Below, piece by piece: positions 17,582-28,930 of a DNA stretch of 64,000 bases. Below the pieces are notes generated by a model. It was not told the origin of the DNA and made no database searches. It saw only the letters and a list, made by a program, of their open reading frames with translations. Made by a program: the position numbers and the translations under genes. Source of the stretch: Acanthochlamys bracteata (lineage: Eukaryota > Streptophyta > Magnoliopsida > Pandanales > Velloziaceae). The stretch is taken from the NCBI GenBank assembly GCA_019914995.1, contig CM034142.1:4421031-4485030 (forward strand). The letters run 5' to 3'. How positions within the stretch are numbered: position 1 is the first letter of the stretch; every line of letters begins with the position of its first letter.

Positions 17582-20500
17582 TGTTATATAAAACTGTAAT
17601 ATTAACCTAAGAGGGGAGGGATGAATTGAGTTGATAATAAAAAATTTTCGATTAATAGAAAAATCTACTGGCAATAGGGTAGATAGTCGACTGTGTGTAT
17701 GATAAATCCTATAGAGAGATATCAGCACAACAGATTTTGTAGTAAGAAAAATTTAGCAATAAAACAAATCTACTTAGGAGATTTATGTATTTTGGCAAAT
17801 CTCTTTACCTACATCCACGGGACTCTTTCACAATAGTTGAAGCTTCAATAGACTTTTAACAAACTACACTTACCAATAGCTAAGTGCTTCACCAAGCACA
17901 CTTGCTCTTTGAGTTTCTCTACACCAAACAATGCCATACAGTCTGCTGGACACACACGTCCCCCGGGCTAGATTATTAGCCTTGTTACAAAGTTAATGAA
18001 CTTCTACTAAGCTCTAACCGAGCTTCTCCCTCAAGTGCTTCACCAAGCACTTAGCCACTAGTTTACAGAAATTTAAAACACAAGGTTAAGTAAAGGATCA
18101 ATATCAAAGTAATAAATAAATTTAAAGTTAGCTAGTTAGATGATCAAAGGAGCTTCTTGGATTCGTTAGTTTAGTATTTATTGTGTAGCGGATTAGGAAT
18201 TTGAATGAATGGTTGAATGGATGAAATCTTAAAATAGTTTGCCGTATGCTATTGGGCCTTAGACTCAAATTTAGTTATGTATTTATTACGAGTATTTGAT
18301 TTAGCTTTCGTTAGCGTGCTTGTTTATTGAATATGCCCGTATGCACGTTAGGTGGTACGAATGACTTGAGTTCAGGTGGTGCGGCTTAGAGTCGACGGTT
18401 GATATAAATACTTAATTTGACTACAGGTGAGGGTTACCGTGTCTTTCTTTTCAAGTGATATCATTAGGCCGCTTGGCATAGGTAACATTCACTTGGAATT
18501 TCGGCATACCTTGCCATTCTTCTCACATATTATGATTCATCCTTCATGCTACATATGCCTGTACATGCTTATACTTATTTGACATCATGTTGATAGTTAT
18601 TGCTAGCTTGTTCGCATATTATAGACTATGTGGCATAATTCTGAAAATATTTCAATACACATGTCAATGCTTACTTTTCATATATCCATGAGTATAATCA
18701 CGATAGTATTGAAGGCATTGGGCAGAGCATGTTTATTGTGAGAAAACATACTGTATTGCATCTATTTGTTAGGAACTGCATTGGTGTGGGACAATACAGA
18801 ACCTGATAGGTATTGTCATAACCTATTATATTATGTATTCTAGATATACGGCGAGTCCTAAGATATATTGGGCACCGAAATACGTGTATAGCCAATGGGT
18901 CTCAAAATATACTAGGTATTATAAGATATGGATTACCGATGGGTCCCAGAATATGTTGGGCACCGAGCTATGATGATATTGCTTGTCGGTGGGTCCTAGA
19001 GCATACTGGGCACCGAGCTTGCTCGTGGCTTTGATATATAGATGTATTACATATGTATGCTTATATGATATACCTGATAGCGTGATGTGAGTTGAAGATG
19101 TGATCTCACTCGATCGCCTACCTTATATGACTGTTACCTTTGATGCATTCGCATACATCATTACATATACTTGCTTGCATGGGTGCACTATGTATATATA
19201 TATATATATTATAGCCTTGAGATTACTGCATAACATTATTTCATATTATCGTATCTCTACTAAGGACTGAGTTGGTATGGAACGATTAGGACCTAGTAGA
19301 ATCTGATCTGATCTATAGTTACATCTGCTACATACAGATAGCACTATAATACCTAATTAATGCATTGTCTATTTAAATTGGGCATTCTGCTATTTTATCT
19401 TACTGAGACTGGGCTCACCCTTTTTTTTTCTCTTCTTTAGCCTCCCTTAGATAGGTCAGAGGCTAGCGAGCACTGATTAGATTCGGTATTGCTGGACAGA
19501 GAGCGTATGGAGGGTATTCTATAAATATTTTGGCATGTAGTTAGATCTGTAATCCTCGAAGGGCATTGGTTTTTCTTATACTTTATTGTATGTGGTATTG
19601 TTATGGTATTTGTTTTGGATTGTAATAAGTGTTATAGCTACCGGTAGCCACTAGTGGTATTTGTGTAAACGGTTTTCATATTGGTCATTTTTTTCTATTG
19701 TTTTGGTTTTCTGGTGATAAACATAGTTATTGTTGTTTGCACAGGTCTTCCTATTGAGTTTTAGGGAAGATCATGTCGAAATTTTCTTAGATATTGGCAA
19801 GTTGTTAGTTTTATTGAGTTTTGGATTAGGCTTACTAGATTGGGTCGAGTTTGGGCCTTATCTGGATTTGGTTTAGTCCAGTGCCGGTCAGGGTCTAGTT
19901 TTGGGTCTCGATATGTTTTTTACTAGGCTTGCTTGGCCATCTACTATCCTTTGTGCTTTAACTTGTTCTTCAATGGGGTAGTGGCTCAATATAGCTCAAC
20001 TTTGTGACGTAAGGTTGTAACAAATAGTGAACTCATTGTATAATATCTTCTTATGATTAAGTATGTAATTTCTTTTTGGGGAAAATTTGAAATCTGAATA
20101 TTGAAAGCATTTCTGCATTGTCAGGAAAGGCGTGGTTCTGATAGCTACTTTGGATATTTTTCTTGATCTCTTCTTCTTATGATTTTTCATGCTTTTTCAT
20201 GTGAACTTGCAGCTGGCATGTTCCTCTGTGAATCTTCAAACATTTGGCATCATAAAATGAGGAAATTTTAATCAAACTATATCTGAAAGTCGGCTCAGTA
20301 TTTCTACAACTCATTGTTATGTGTTTTCTTTCAATGTTTCACGATTTTTCTAGACTTGTGATGATCTTGATTTTATAACCATTAGATCAATTTGTTGTGT
20401 GCGTGTCACTCTAAGTCTGATGAAAGATTGCAAGGAAGATGAAATTATTAACATGTTTGAACCTATCTTTTAAAGGTGTATACTGATAATGATGGCTCTA

Positions 20501-20868
20501 GTTAGCTGTTCGATCCATGCAACAGTGAGACAATAATTAGGTAGCTAGCTGCTTTCAGTAGAATTCTTCTTTTTTACTAGTGCTTTATTTTTACGCTCTA
20601 TATTGTATGCAGACAACAATAATCCTGCAACTGCTCCTTTGTTCATACGTCTCACAATGGATTTCGCATATAGGTAGCAATCCGTTAGCTGGCTGTATGT
20701 AGATGAAGTGTCCCCTTTTGCTATAGCTGGCTTGTTGCATGTTAGGTATAGGATAAATCTTGTTTGTAGGATCCTATAGAACTTGATTTAAATCTTTAGT
20801 TCACATAACCTTATAAAATAAAATTTTTAATCATTGTAATCATCAAAAACATCTTGGGAGTTCTAACA
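17582..20868 (-). repeat. Copia 5' LTR, interrupted
   Basis: This is the partner of the LTR at 4992-7058. Homology covers 17582-18155 and 19916-20868. Between them about 1.75 kb of unrelated gypsy-type LTR replaces roughly 550 bp of the original. The outer edge is TTCTAACA at 20861-20868. LTR frames such as 19996-20190 are not genes. Confidence 0.8.
18160..19915 (+). repeat. Gypsy-type (Del/Tekay-like) LTR fragment
   Basis: It matches parts of the long LTR at 45979-49404, notably the GGTGAGGGTTACCGTGTCTTT block near 18427, the ACTGAGACTGGGCTCACCC block near 19401 and the GTGCCGGTCAGG block near 19880. An internal short repeat, GGGCACCGA-, occurs at about 18869, 18957 and 19008. The 5' end of the LTR is missing and no target duplication is visible, so this arrived or survived as a fragment. 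The last bases before the copia LTR resumes (TTTGGGTCTCGATATG) correspond to the eroded TGGGTCGTGACA terminus. Confidence 0.7.
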
Positions 20869-20952
20869 ACATACTATGCAATATTGTACTTTCACAAGTA
20901 GTTAGCTTGGTTACAAAATTTGTTGGGCTAACATTTTAAAAATACTAAGAAG

Positions 20953-23900
20953 GTTTGATAAGAGTTGGATATATATCACCGATAAATTGTTGGAAGGGTG
21001 TACAAATGGAGTTCTGCTCTTTAATGCAATTTGTAAAGAGATTTTAGAAGTTATAAGTGAGGTATTGTTTGAATAGATATTCATATACCTTTGATATAAT
21101 ATAATGTATATATATCTATATACTTGTTAACTGTTTTATAAAATCTTACACTATACGGAACATTCATGAAGAACTTAATAACTAAAATAATCAAAGTCTT
21201 GATGGCATAATGATGGAGTTTCAGTAAGACTCGGTAATGACAAAGGATATGACGAAATGTTTGAATTTGAAGGATATACATATGGGGGACGCTGTGACTT
21301 AAGGATCCCTTAAACGGAGAAGAGCGTGTCTCATCAGTTCCCAGGTGGTGAAGGGTCAGTGCCAATAATTACAGAAGATATTGATAAATATGATAAATTA
21401 CTAAAAGATGTTGAAATGTCATTATATGAACGATGTACAATGTCAAAATTGTTGCATGTGAATGTACTTAATTGTTAGGCAACAAAGGTTTTAATATGTT
21501 GCATGACAATTTGAATGCTTTTCCAAAAAGACATTTACTTCAGTTAATCTTACTATAAATGTAGAAAGGTTCTCAAAGACTTGGGGTTAGGATGGGCACC
21601 TATAACTGCATATAAGAATGATTGTGTTCTCTTCGGAAAGGAGTTGGCAAATGCGAAGAAATGTCCTGAATGCATTGCGTCAAAAGGAAGGCTAATGATG
21701 GCAATGGTAAAAAGGTTCCTAAGAAAGATTCTCCACTATTTTCCATAAGTAACAAGATTGCGATGGTTTTATATGTCAAGAAAGATGGCCTTAGATATAA
21801 GATGGCATAAGGAACGATGCATAGATATTTACAATGCAAAGAGACACCCTGCAGGTGCCGAGGCTTGGTGCCGTTTGATTGAAGTATCCTTGGTTTACTA
21901 ATGATGCCCATAACTTTCGTTTTGACTTTGCGATAGATAGATTTAATCCGTTTGGAGACATGAGACAGTGAGTATAGTTGCGGGCCGGTTATTTTAGTGC
22001 CGTATAACTTGACTCCATGGATGTGTGTAAAGGAGCCATAGTTTTTTTTTTCCCTTTTATTCTTAAAAAAAGCACCGGGTAAAGACATGGATGTATATAT
22101 TCAGCTCATCCAAGAGTTGAACGAATTATGGGAGATTGGATTTCCTATATATGATGTCATCTCCAACATTATATTATGATTGTATGCGGTAGTGATATGA
22201 ACAATAATTGATTTTCCAGCATATGGTGTTTTGTCAAGATGCAGCACTAAAGGTTATTTTGGCATGTCCTATCTTCAACAAATCCAATTACCTTGTAAAA
22301 TTTAGGGATAAAATTGGTTATCTCGATCATCATCACTATTTCCCATAAAACAATCAAAATAGGAAGAGTAAGAAATTCAATGGAAAGCAAGAAACAATAC
22401 CACCATTGCCTACGTTGTCGATTGATGAATTGCTAGAAAGATGGAGATAGTCAAAGATCGGGAACCATTCATGTGGTAAAAAAGATGCTAGAAAGATGGA
22501 GACAGTCAAAGATAGGGAACCATTCATGTGGTAAAAAAGAAAAAGTACTCTTAAAGAGCTGAATTGGATGAAGAGAAGTATTTTTTCGAGCTACCGTACT
22601 AGAAGAATCTTAGATTTGCTAGAGTCTTTTTATCATGCATATGGGAAATAATATATGTGATAATATTTTGGGACTTTTATGAATATATATAAGGAAAGGA
22701 AGGACAACCATCAAGACTAAGATCAAGGTATATGACGTGAGCTGCATATGAAAAACTGTGTAATAATAAAATGGGAAAAATCATCTACAACTTACACATT
22801 GTTATATGTGAAATTCTTAACACTGAGATTCTCTGATGGATATGTTGTAAATATTTCAAGAAACGTAAATAAGGTGTGCAGCAAAATATTGTGATTGAAG
22901 AGTCATGATAATTATGTGTTATTACAAACACTTACCCTCTATGGCAATGCGTACATAAATTAAAAGAGAGGTGTTAGAAGTAATCAGCGAATTGGGAAGA
23001 TTTTTTAAAGTATTCTGTGCAAAGATGTTAAGATTGGATTTATTGAAAAAATTCCATCAGAATATTGTGACTAGTCTTTGCAAACTCGTGATGATATTCC
23101 CGCCGACATTTTTTGATATAATGATGCATCTACTTGTTGACTTGCTAGAAGAACCTATGAAAGGAGGCTCCGTCCATTTTATAGATGAATCATACATAGA
23201 CGTGAGACTCAAGTTATATATGAATTTACAAATTTCATTTAATTTCTCAAAGTGGAGCTTCTCAAAATGGAGAGTCCCTTTAACTTATGCGTTTCAACAA
23301 TCAAGTATGATATCCATCGACTGTTTAATTTTATTTATGGTTGTATGTTTAAAGAAACACTAACACCTTACATCCTCTTATTATAGATAAGACATATTCA
23401 TGAAATTATGCAAGAGATCACAGATGATCTATCTTTGGTAGCTCTAGGTCCTGATAAACAAATACTTAGGTATTCTGGATGCACTGTCAATGAGGTGAAA
23501 TTACTGACAAACAAACATGAGCGTCATTTATTGACTCAAAATAGTAAATTTGTGTGCAAAGGGATCATAAAGATTAAGTTTAAACTCATTTGGTGTTGTG
23601 AATGAAGTCTTGAGTTTGACATATCGTAGGGGTCGCCAAGTCTTTATATTCAAATGTGAATTATTTGATTTAGAGCACATAAAACCCTTCAGGATTGATG
23701 ATGACTTTACTAGCATCAACGTTAAAAAGAGACGGTACTAAAATGATTCATTCATGTTTCCTATGAATGTTATTCAAGTGTTTTATATTTCTGATACAAA
23801 ACAAGGCAATCATTGGGTTGTTGTACAATAATTAGAATATCGATATTTATTTCATCACATGTTGTTTAGAGGGGACGATGATGAAGATGACAAAAATGTT

Positions 23901-24060
23901 GATGATGATGCGACCATTAACAAGAATGATGTTGACCATGAAGGCATTCATCGTGGTGATGGTCAAAATGAATATGAAAGATCGGAGAGAACAATTCTAG
24001 TCATGATGATCGCAATTGAATTAGAATTTGCATGTGAAATATAACTCAACTTTATATAAT
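20953..24060 (+). pseudogene. CACTA TNP2-type transposase relic, right copy
   Basis: A second broken TNP2 gene of the same family as 1935-4655, more complete at both ends. The N-terminus shows FDKSWIYITDKL (about 20955), matching the MDKSWM start of the transposase-associated domain. Next come GYDEMFEFEGYTYGG (about 21250), DKYDKLLKDVEMSLYERC, LGLGWAP-like and CPEC-like segments. The DUF4218-type CKLVMIFPPTFFDIMMHL lies in a 130-codon frame at 22971-23363. After this the reading continues into a DUF4216-like end with MFPMNVIQVFYISDTKQGNHWVVV (stop-free part about 23755-23828) and an acidic tail (23859-24044). Multiple stops and shifts; about 400 bp is deleted relative to the left copy. A short direct duplication is also visible at 22432-22540. 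Confidence 0.85.
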
Positions 24061-24259
24061 TTTTTCATGTATTAAAAAGTATTTTTTAATATGGAAATTT
24101 GTATACATGTGCTTTCTATTAATTTATCTTATTGTGCCGTCAATATCTAGCAGAAGACGACTCTCGCTACAATCAACCCAAAATATTGCTAATATGAAGA
24201 CTCAAGATCCAAATGGTTCTAGTAGCGATAAGTATTTTTTAAATGAAATTATTATTACT

Positions 24260-25870
24260 AACTATTGTATCACACAATAGTCCAAGTAGGATTTGTTAAC
24301 ACACAAATGCAACGTCCATGGGTTGCCTATAGATATAGTGATTTGGAAATGTACATATTGAGAATAAGAAAAAAGTCAAGTTGATATCCCAAATGGCATA
24401 TGGAGACCAATTGGTGAACGCAACTTGGTTCGCAAGCGAGTTAGCATAATTGATTCGTACTTATGCTCCCATAAAGAACATTAAAGATTGGAGTAAGATT
24501 GACAAATCTATTAAAATGGGATTTATTCTATGATGGTTGTAAGTATCTTAATGTTAGCATAATATGTATAGTTAAGTTTTGGAATTTGTTAACATGTTTT
24601 TTATCATCATGGAACAAGTTTGAGTTAGATTTGTCCGATCTTGAGACATTGACATTGTCATACAATACTAGGTTCGATCGATATAAAGATTGGCATATGA
24701 ATGCTACGACTACAATCGGAGTCACGTTGGTGGAGACAGGGTCGATCAAACCCTTATAAGGACTTCACTATTATTGCTGCCCGACGTGAAGAATGGATCT
24801 GACTATTCGATATGTTTGATTCCAAAAAATGAATTGTAAAGTTCATTTAGTTAGTTTTACCTGTAATTTCCTTATCTCATTATTAGCTTAAACAAAGCTA
24901 CTCGTGGAAGGAATAACAATAAGCATACAGGAAGCTCACACACTTTTGCATCTATACAATGAGAGAAGATATTTCTATTATGGTTTTTTAATTAATTGCA
25001 TATGTTTTGTTTAAATATATCAAAGACATAAGGACTTTAACTAATAGCAAATTGATTCTCTTAACAAATTTGCCGAGTGGCAATTGTATCGATTTATATA
25101 AGAAAAACACATATTTCAAATAAAAAAATGTCACGGTATGGATATGTTGCCTATTTTTCCCATCGAAATTACCTTGGTAAAATGCTTTTTACCTAGGTAA
25201 AATATCTTGTACATAAGCCAAGTTTAGAGTATGGTAGAATACTTTAAATAAAGGATAGTTAGCATAAGTTTAGGAAAAGGTAGAGAATATGCTAGAAATG
25301 TGGAGATTTTTGTAACGGATATTATGTAAGAACTTTCTAGACCATGCATTCTCCATTGTCCGATCGAAGCAATCTCCACCGTCCGTTGAGAAGGTGGAGA
25401 GGCTATCAATAGGGGAGGTGAGCTCTCATTTGGGGGCATCAAGAAAACAAGCAAGAGTTGTAAACAAGCATAGTTATATAAAGCTTTCTTGTCAAAGTTC
25501 TCTTTTGCAAGTTTTCATCTCTTCTCTTAAGTCGCTTTTGCCACAAAGTCTTTAGCTATCTTTGATAGCTCATTTGGGTGAAGGTTGACTTAGCCACAAA
25601 GGAGCGTGACTAAGTGCCGTATGGACCAAGGTAAAACTCCAGGCCCGTGACAAGAGAACGAAGGAGAGCTGGGTGTCAGAGGAGATGCACTCAAATTATG
25701 TAAAATTTGTGCTTTCAAAATATTTAAGCAATTAACCATAAGAATTAAGGTTCTTAGTATGCTATGGAGCATGAAATTCTAGAGATGCAAACCAAGTCCC
25801 AAGAGGATGGGAATGCCTTTGACAATGAGGAGATATGCCTATTGGAGCTTAGCAAAACACATGGATATAT
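24260..25870 (+). pseudogene. CACTA second gene (Transposase_24/Ptta-type) relic
   Basis: This lies downstream of TNP2 on the same strand, as in plant CACTA elements. Exon-like islands are: NATWFASELA-LIRTYAP then IKDWSKIDKSIKMG (about 24417-24520); KFELDLSDLETLT then RYKDWHM (about 24615-24705); EEWI-LFDMFDSKK (about 24787-24830); KATRGRNNNKHTGSSHTFASIQ-like (about 24894-24958); LPSGNCIDLYKK (about 25070-25105); SWVSEEMHSNY (about 25660-25693); and EEICLLELSKTHGYICGL (about 25825-25878). The same order is seen in the minus-strand copy at 62880-62283. A solo LTR splits the gene between the NCIDLYKK and SWVSEE islands. Stops are present within several islands. Confidence 0.8.
25129..25652 (+). 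repeat. Solo LTR, 524 bp, inside the Ptta relic
   Basis: It begins TGTCACGG and ends CCCGTGACA, a matching inverted terminal pair. The bases outside (AAAAA before, AGAGA after) match at 3 of 5 positions. It separates two pieces of one exon that are contiguous in the homologous copy at about 62776-62874, which independently supports an insertion. Short pyrimidine-rich and TATATAA-containing sequence near 25473 suggests LTR promoter DNA. Its internal region and second LTR are absent, consistent with recombination between LTRs. Confidence 0.8.
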
Positions 25871-25958
25871 TTGTGGATTGGACCTAGATAATAAAGAATT
25901 CAAACTTAGCCAGACAAACTACTTAAAGAAAGTGCATAAACAGATATGGCATGCATAA
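25764..25958 (+). CDS. Chimeric 64-codon frame: Ptta exon joined to copia pol
   Basis: This open frame starts inside the CACTA second gene: EMQTKSQEDGNAFDNEEI and a GYICGLD motif match the Ptta C-terminal region also seen at 62600. It continues without a stop into FKLSQTNYLKKV, which resembles the LSQ--Y--KVL segment of copia reverse transcriptase/RNase H spacer. The fusion is most simply the scar of a truncated copia insertion into the CACTA exon. Expression is not implied; the frame has no promoter I can identify and closes quickly. Confidence 0.5.
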   Translation: MEHEILEMQTKSQEDGNAFDNEEICLLELSKTHGYICGLDLDNKEFKLSQTNYLKKVHKQIWHA

Positions 25959-28125
25959 CGCTAGGAGAAGATATAGATGTCTCCGACCTATATGCATCTA
26001 GAAGTTAGAACCTATTGTATGCCGTGATGAGTACTAGTCCTAATATATCTATATCTTAGGAGTGACAGTAGGAACAATGCAAGACACTAGTGTGTTGAGC
26101 ATTGACAAGTTGCCAAATCCTGCGATAGTTAATGGGAACAGTGAATATTGTGTTGTGTTAGAAAAGACTGAATTTATAGTCAAGGACTTTGTGGATTAAG
26201 ATTTTACTGAGGACCCAATGGTGTTCCACTGGTGGTTATGTTTTTATCTTATAGGTGTTGTTTTTCGCTGGTACTTACAACTACGATATGTCATGGTATT
26301 ATCTAAAATTGAAGCTGAGTATTTGACTGTTGGAATTACAAGGATAATTTTGATGATAACAAAGAATTAAGAAATATGATTTATATAAGACTAATAATCT
26401 GAAAACAAGTTCTGCAAGATTAGAAAAACAAAGATCATTTAATTTACAGCAGACAAGAACAGCCATTATACAACCAACTGCTGAGCTACTACATACTGGA
26501 CAGAGGACAGCATACTGGACAGAGGATGCCACAGCCACATTACAATCAGCTGTTCGACTACTGAAGCATAAGAAGACTTCTCTGTTTCGAAACAAACCCT
26601 TATGTTCAACGGCAGCAGAATTTTCCTTGCTTCAAAAATCACCAGCACTCACAACGGACTGAAGCATTTCAAACAGAAGATTTACAAGAGCTAAAATCAT
26701 CCTCAATTTCAAACAAAAGGAAAGCTCAATAATCAAGGGAAGAAAGCAGTCAAAGTCTTTGATCAAGTCAAGCAGTCAACCTGCATTGTATTTATTATAG
26801 ACATGGCATATCAACTCATCAGCTCACCGAGTCTCAGACAAAAGCTTAGCTGAATTAAGCTTTCAACCGTTGGCAGCAAATTCAAACTTCTACAATGCAT
26901 TTAATGCAACAAAGACTTTGCACAAACACAGCTGAAAGACCACTGGACAACACCACTTCCTCTCTGACGTGAAGAACCGAGCGCCAACAGCAACGTTCCT
27001 CAACGGCTCCTGCACAGGAAAGAAACTCTATAAGAAGGGAGTCACAGCAACGAAGAAACAACGTGGAGAAAGAGAGAAAAACAGGGAGAGAACATAAAGA
27101 AAACAGAAGTAGAGAGAACCCAAGTAAAAACAGAGATATACAAGAACTCTACCACTCTACACAAAAATATCCTACTGCTGGTCAGGAACTCCACTACTCC
27201 ACAGAAACAAATCCTGCTACAAATCATACTGAAGAAATCTCTCTCAGCAACCTCTCCGATCATCTCATCTGAATCACATCATAAACACTTAATATTCATG
27301 AGATAGATCCTGCGCTCAATTTTTATTTATTTTCTTGTAACTTCTTACTAACAGTGTAAAGGTGGTGCTGCAGGCACCGGTAAAGGAAGCTCAGGTAGAG
27401 CTCGGTGTAAGCTCTTAGACCTTATAATAGAGCTAGCAAATCAGGCAGGGGGACAGCCGTGTCCAGTAGGCTATTAGGGGTTGTCTTGGCGAAGAAACCC
27501 GGTAGAGTAAGTGTGCTTGGCGAAGCACTTTGCTCTAGGTGTATTTGTAGCTTATTAAAGGTCTAGTGAAGCTTTGGCTCTGGTGATAGAGCGACCGTAG
27601 ATGTAGGCAAAAGAGTTTTGCTAAACCACGTTAAATAGCCTGAGCACTACTCTTTGTCACTTATGTCAGTAAACACTCTATCTCTCTCTGTCTGCAGGTT
27701 ACAGCATTGACACAGCCGGCTGTAAGCTCGCTGCCAGTAGGATAACAAATTTGATAAAAATTTTTTATAGACTAACTCAATTCACCCCTCCCCTCTTGAG
27801 TTAATCTTGCAGGAATATCTAACATTGACAACTAACCAGGGTTACATGGCGGCTAAATGTATGAAGAGGCCTATTGCGAAGCTAAGCCACAAAGTAAGTA
27901 GTGTCCTTAGTCTATTTAGGGAGAGCATTTTGCAGTTTAGCAAAGAACCCACTCGCATACCGGGTTGAAATAAATAGACATACAATATCTTTTTGTACAG
28001 GTGATGGTGATTAGTAGGAGCATTAACATGCTTAAGATCTATTGAGGAGAATCCTATGGATGCTGTCACAAGGTTGGTAAGCTTGATAGTTTGAATTTTG
28101 TAGGACTTGGTATGACCTAGCATTG
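25866..28125 (+). pseudogene. Copia pol 3' fragment (RNase H), split by a solo LTR
   Basis: Left of the LTR the translation passes a YAVMSTSPNIS-like segment (about 26010). It then reads IVKDFVD-DFTEDPM (about 26177-26220), LIGVVFRWYLQL and VLSKIEAEYLTV (about 26245-26330). These match the GYVDSD-AGD, G-VSW and ALSTTEAEYMAV blocks of copia RNase H. Right of the LTR it resumes with MAAKCMK-PIAKL, then ILQFSKEPTRIPG and SIEENPMDAVTRLV (about 28040-28080), matching AIWL, SAIHLAKNP and T-ENPADMLTK. Stops are present. The 5' part of the element is missing. Confidence 0.8.
26328..27824 (+). repeat. Solo LTR of a copia element, target duplication TTGAC
   Basis: A 1497-bp LTR beginning TGTTGGAATTACAAGG and ending AATATCTAACA. 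TTGAC stands directly on both sides (26323-26327 and 27825-27829), a perfect 5-bp target duplication. It splits the RNase H frame exactly after EAEYLT. The same family occurs reversed at 57780-59247. Its 3' portion (27360-27824) shares organisation and motifs with the 4992-20868 copia LTR (repeated CTTGGCGAAGCAC/GTGCTTCACCAAG, CACCCCTCCCCTCTTGAG), so the two families are related. Small frames inside are LTR sequence. Confidence 0.95.
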
Positions 28126-28470
28126 TGAGTGCGCGGGGATAGTAGTGACAATCAAGACAACATGGAAAAAAGAATGCTAAAGTGATAGTAGTGTCAAGGG
28201 GTATATAACCAGGGTATGAGGTAAAAATGGAAGTTAGCTAGCATTCCACTAACTCTGCTCTCTGTTCTATAGGTAATAGTATGTCTTTGTCTGGTGCTTT
28301 TGAACTGATTTACTTGTGCCCTTAGTTGTTCTAGTAAAATCTTTTGCGCATACCCTTATAACGTGTCTTTATGTGGAAATATGTTAGGAATAGTGGTAAA
28401 AACACTTAGTAATGAATTTAAAAGAAGATTAAGGATCTTGTTGAGTCAAGATGGTGAAGCTAGTAGGTGA
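28126..28470. other. Unassigned sequence flanking the CACTA insertion
   Basis: No coding sequence recognised. It follows the copia RNase H end and leads to the CACTA start. The last three bases, TGA, are one copy of the target duplication. A purine-rich AAGGAAGAAG block resumes just past the element at 39229. Confidence 0.45.
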
Positions 28471-28930
28471 CACTACAAGAAAACAAGTCATTAGCGACTA
28501 ACACAAAATGGTCGCTAATGATGACAACCAGCGACCTGCATCCCAACGGTCGCTCTTATAAACATAACCGTGACCAGGAAAACCGCCAGTCGTAAATAAT
28601 TATGCATCAACGATTGTTTTGTGGCTAGAATCGCTTTAGCTACCACCACATGATCGACTAGCACATAATGGTCGCTGCGTAGCCATATAGCTGACCGCTG
28701 AACTAGGAGTCGCGGTTATACAACCAACAACGATTGTGCGGACCTCCTAGTCGCTATTGTCCTAAACCAAAAGCAACCGTTGTTGACCACACGCTATTTG
28801 TTAAAGCAACAGTGACTAGTACATAAGTGGGTCGCTAATGCGTTTAGACATCTGTGATCGCTCGTTTCTTCAGTCGCTATAGTTAAGCAATAGCGACCTT
28901 CGTCTTCCTACTAGTTGCTATTGTTGTAAG
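28471..28930. repeat. 5' subterminal repeat zone of the CACTA element
   Basis: Short motifs of the type TAGCGACT, GGTCGCTA and AGCGACC occur many times in both orientations over about 450 bp. In En/Spm such motifs bind the TNPA-type protein. The motif differs from the CAGTCGGTA motif of the 12083-15477 element, so the two CACTA families probably answer to different proteins. Confidence 0.8.

Larger units (their letters stand above)
4992..20868 (-). mobile_element. Old Ty1/copia LTR retrotransposon, heavily nested
   Basis: I read 4992-20868 as one minus-strand element. The plus-strand edges are TGTTAG at 4992 and TCTAACA ending at 20868, flanked by GCATA and ACATA (4 of 5 bases match, a decayed 5-bp target duplication). 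The two LTRs (4992-7058 and 17582-20868) align over most of their length. A primer-binding-site-like sequence lies next to the right LTR, and a polypurine tract (pyrimidines on this strand) lies next to the left LTR. That gives the order 5' LTR, PBS, gag, pol scraps, PPT, 3' LTR on the minus strand. The interior has since received a gypsy LTR fragment, a CACTA element, and an LTR fragment within the 5' LTR. No frame is intact, so the element cannot be mobile by itself. Confidence 0.75.
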
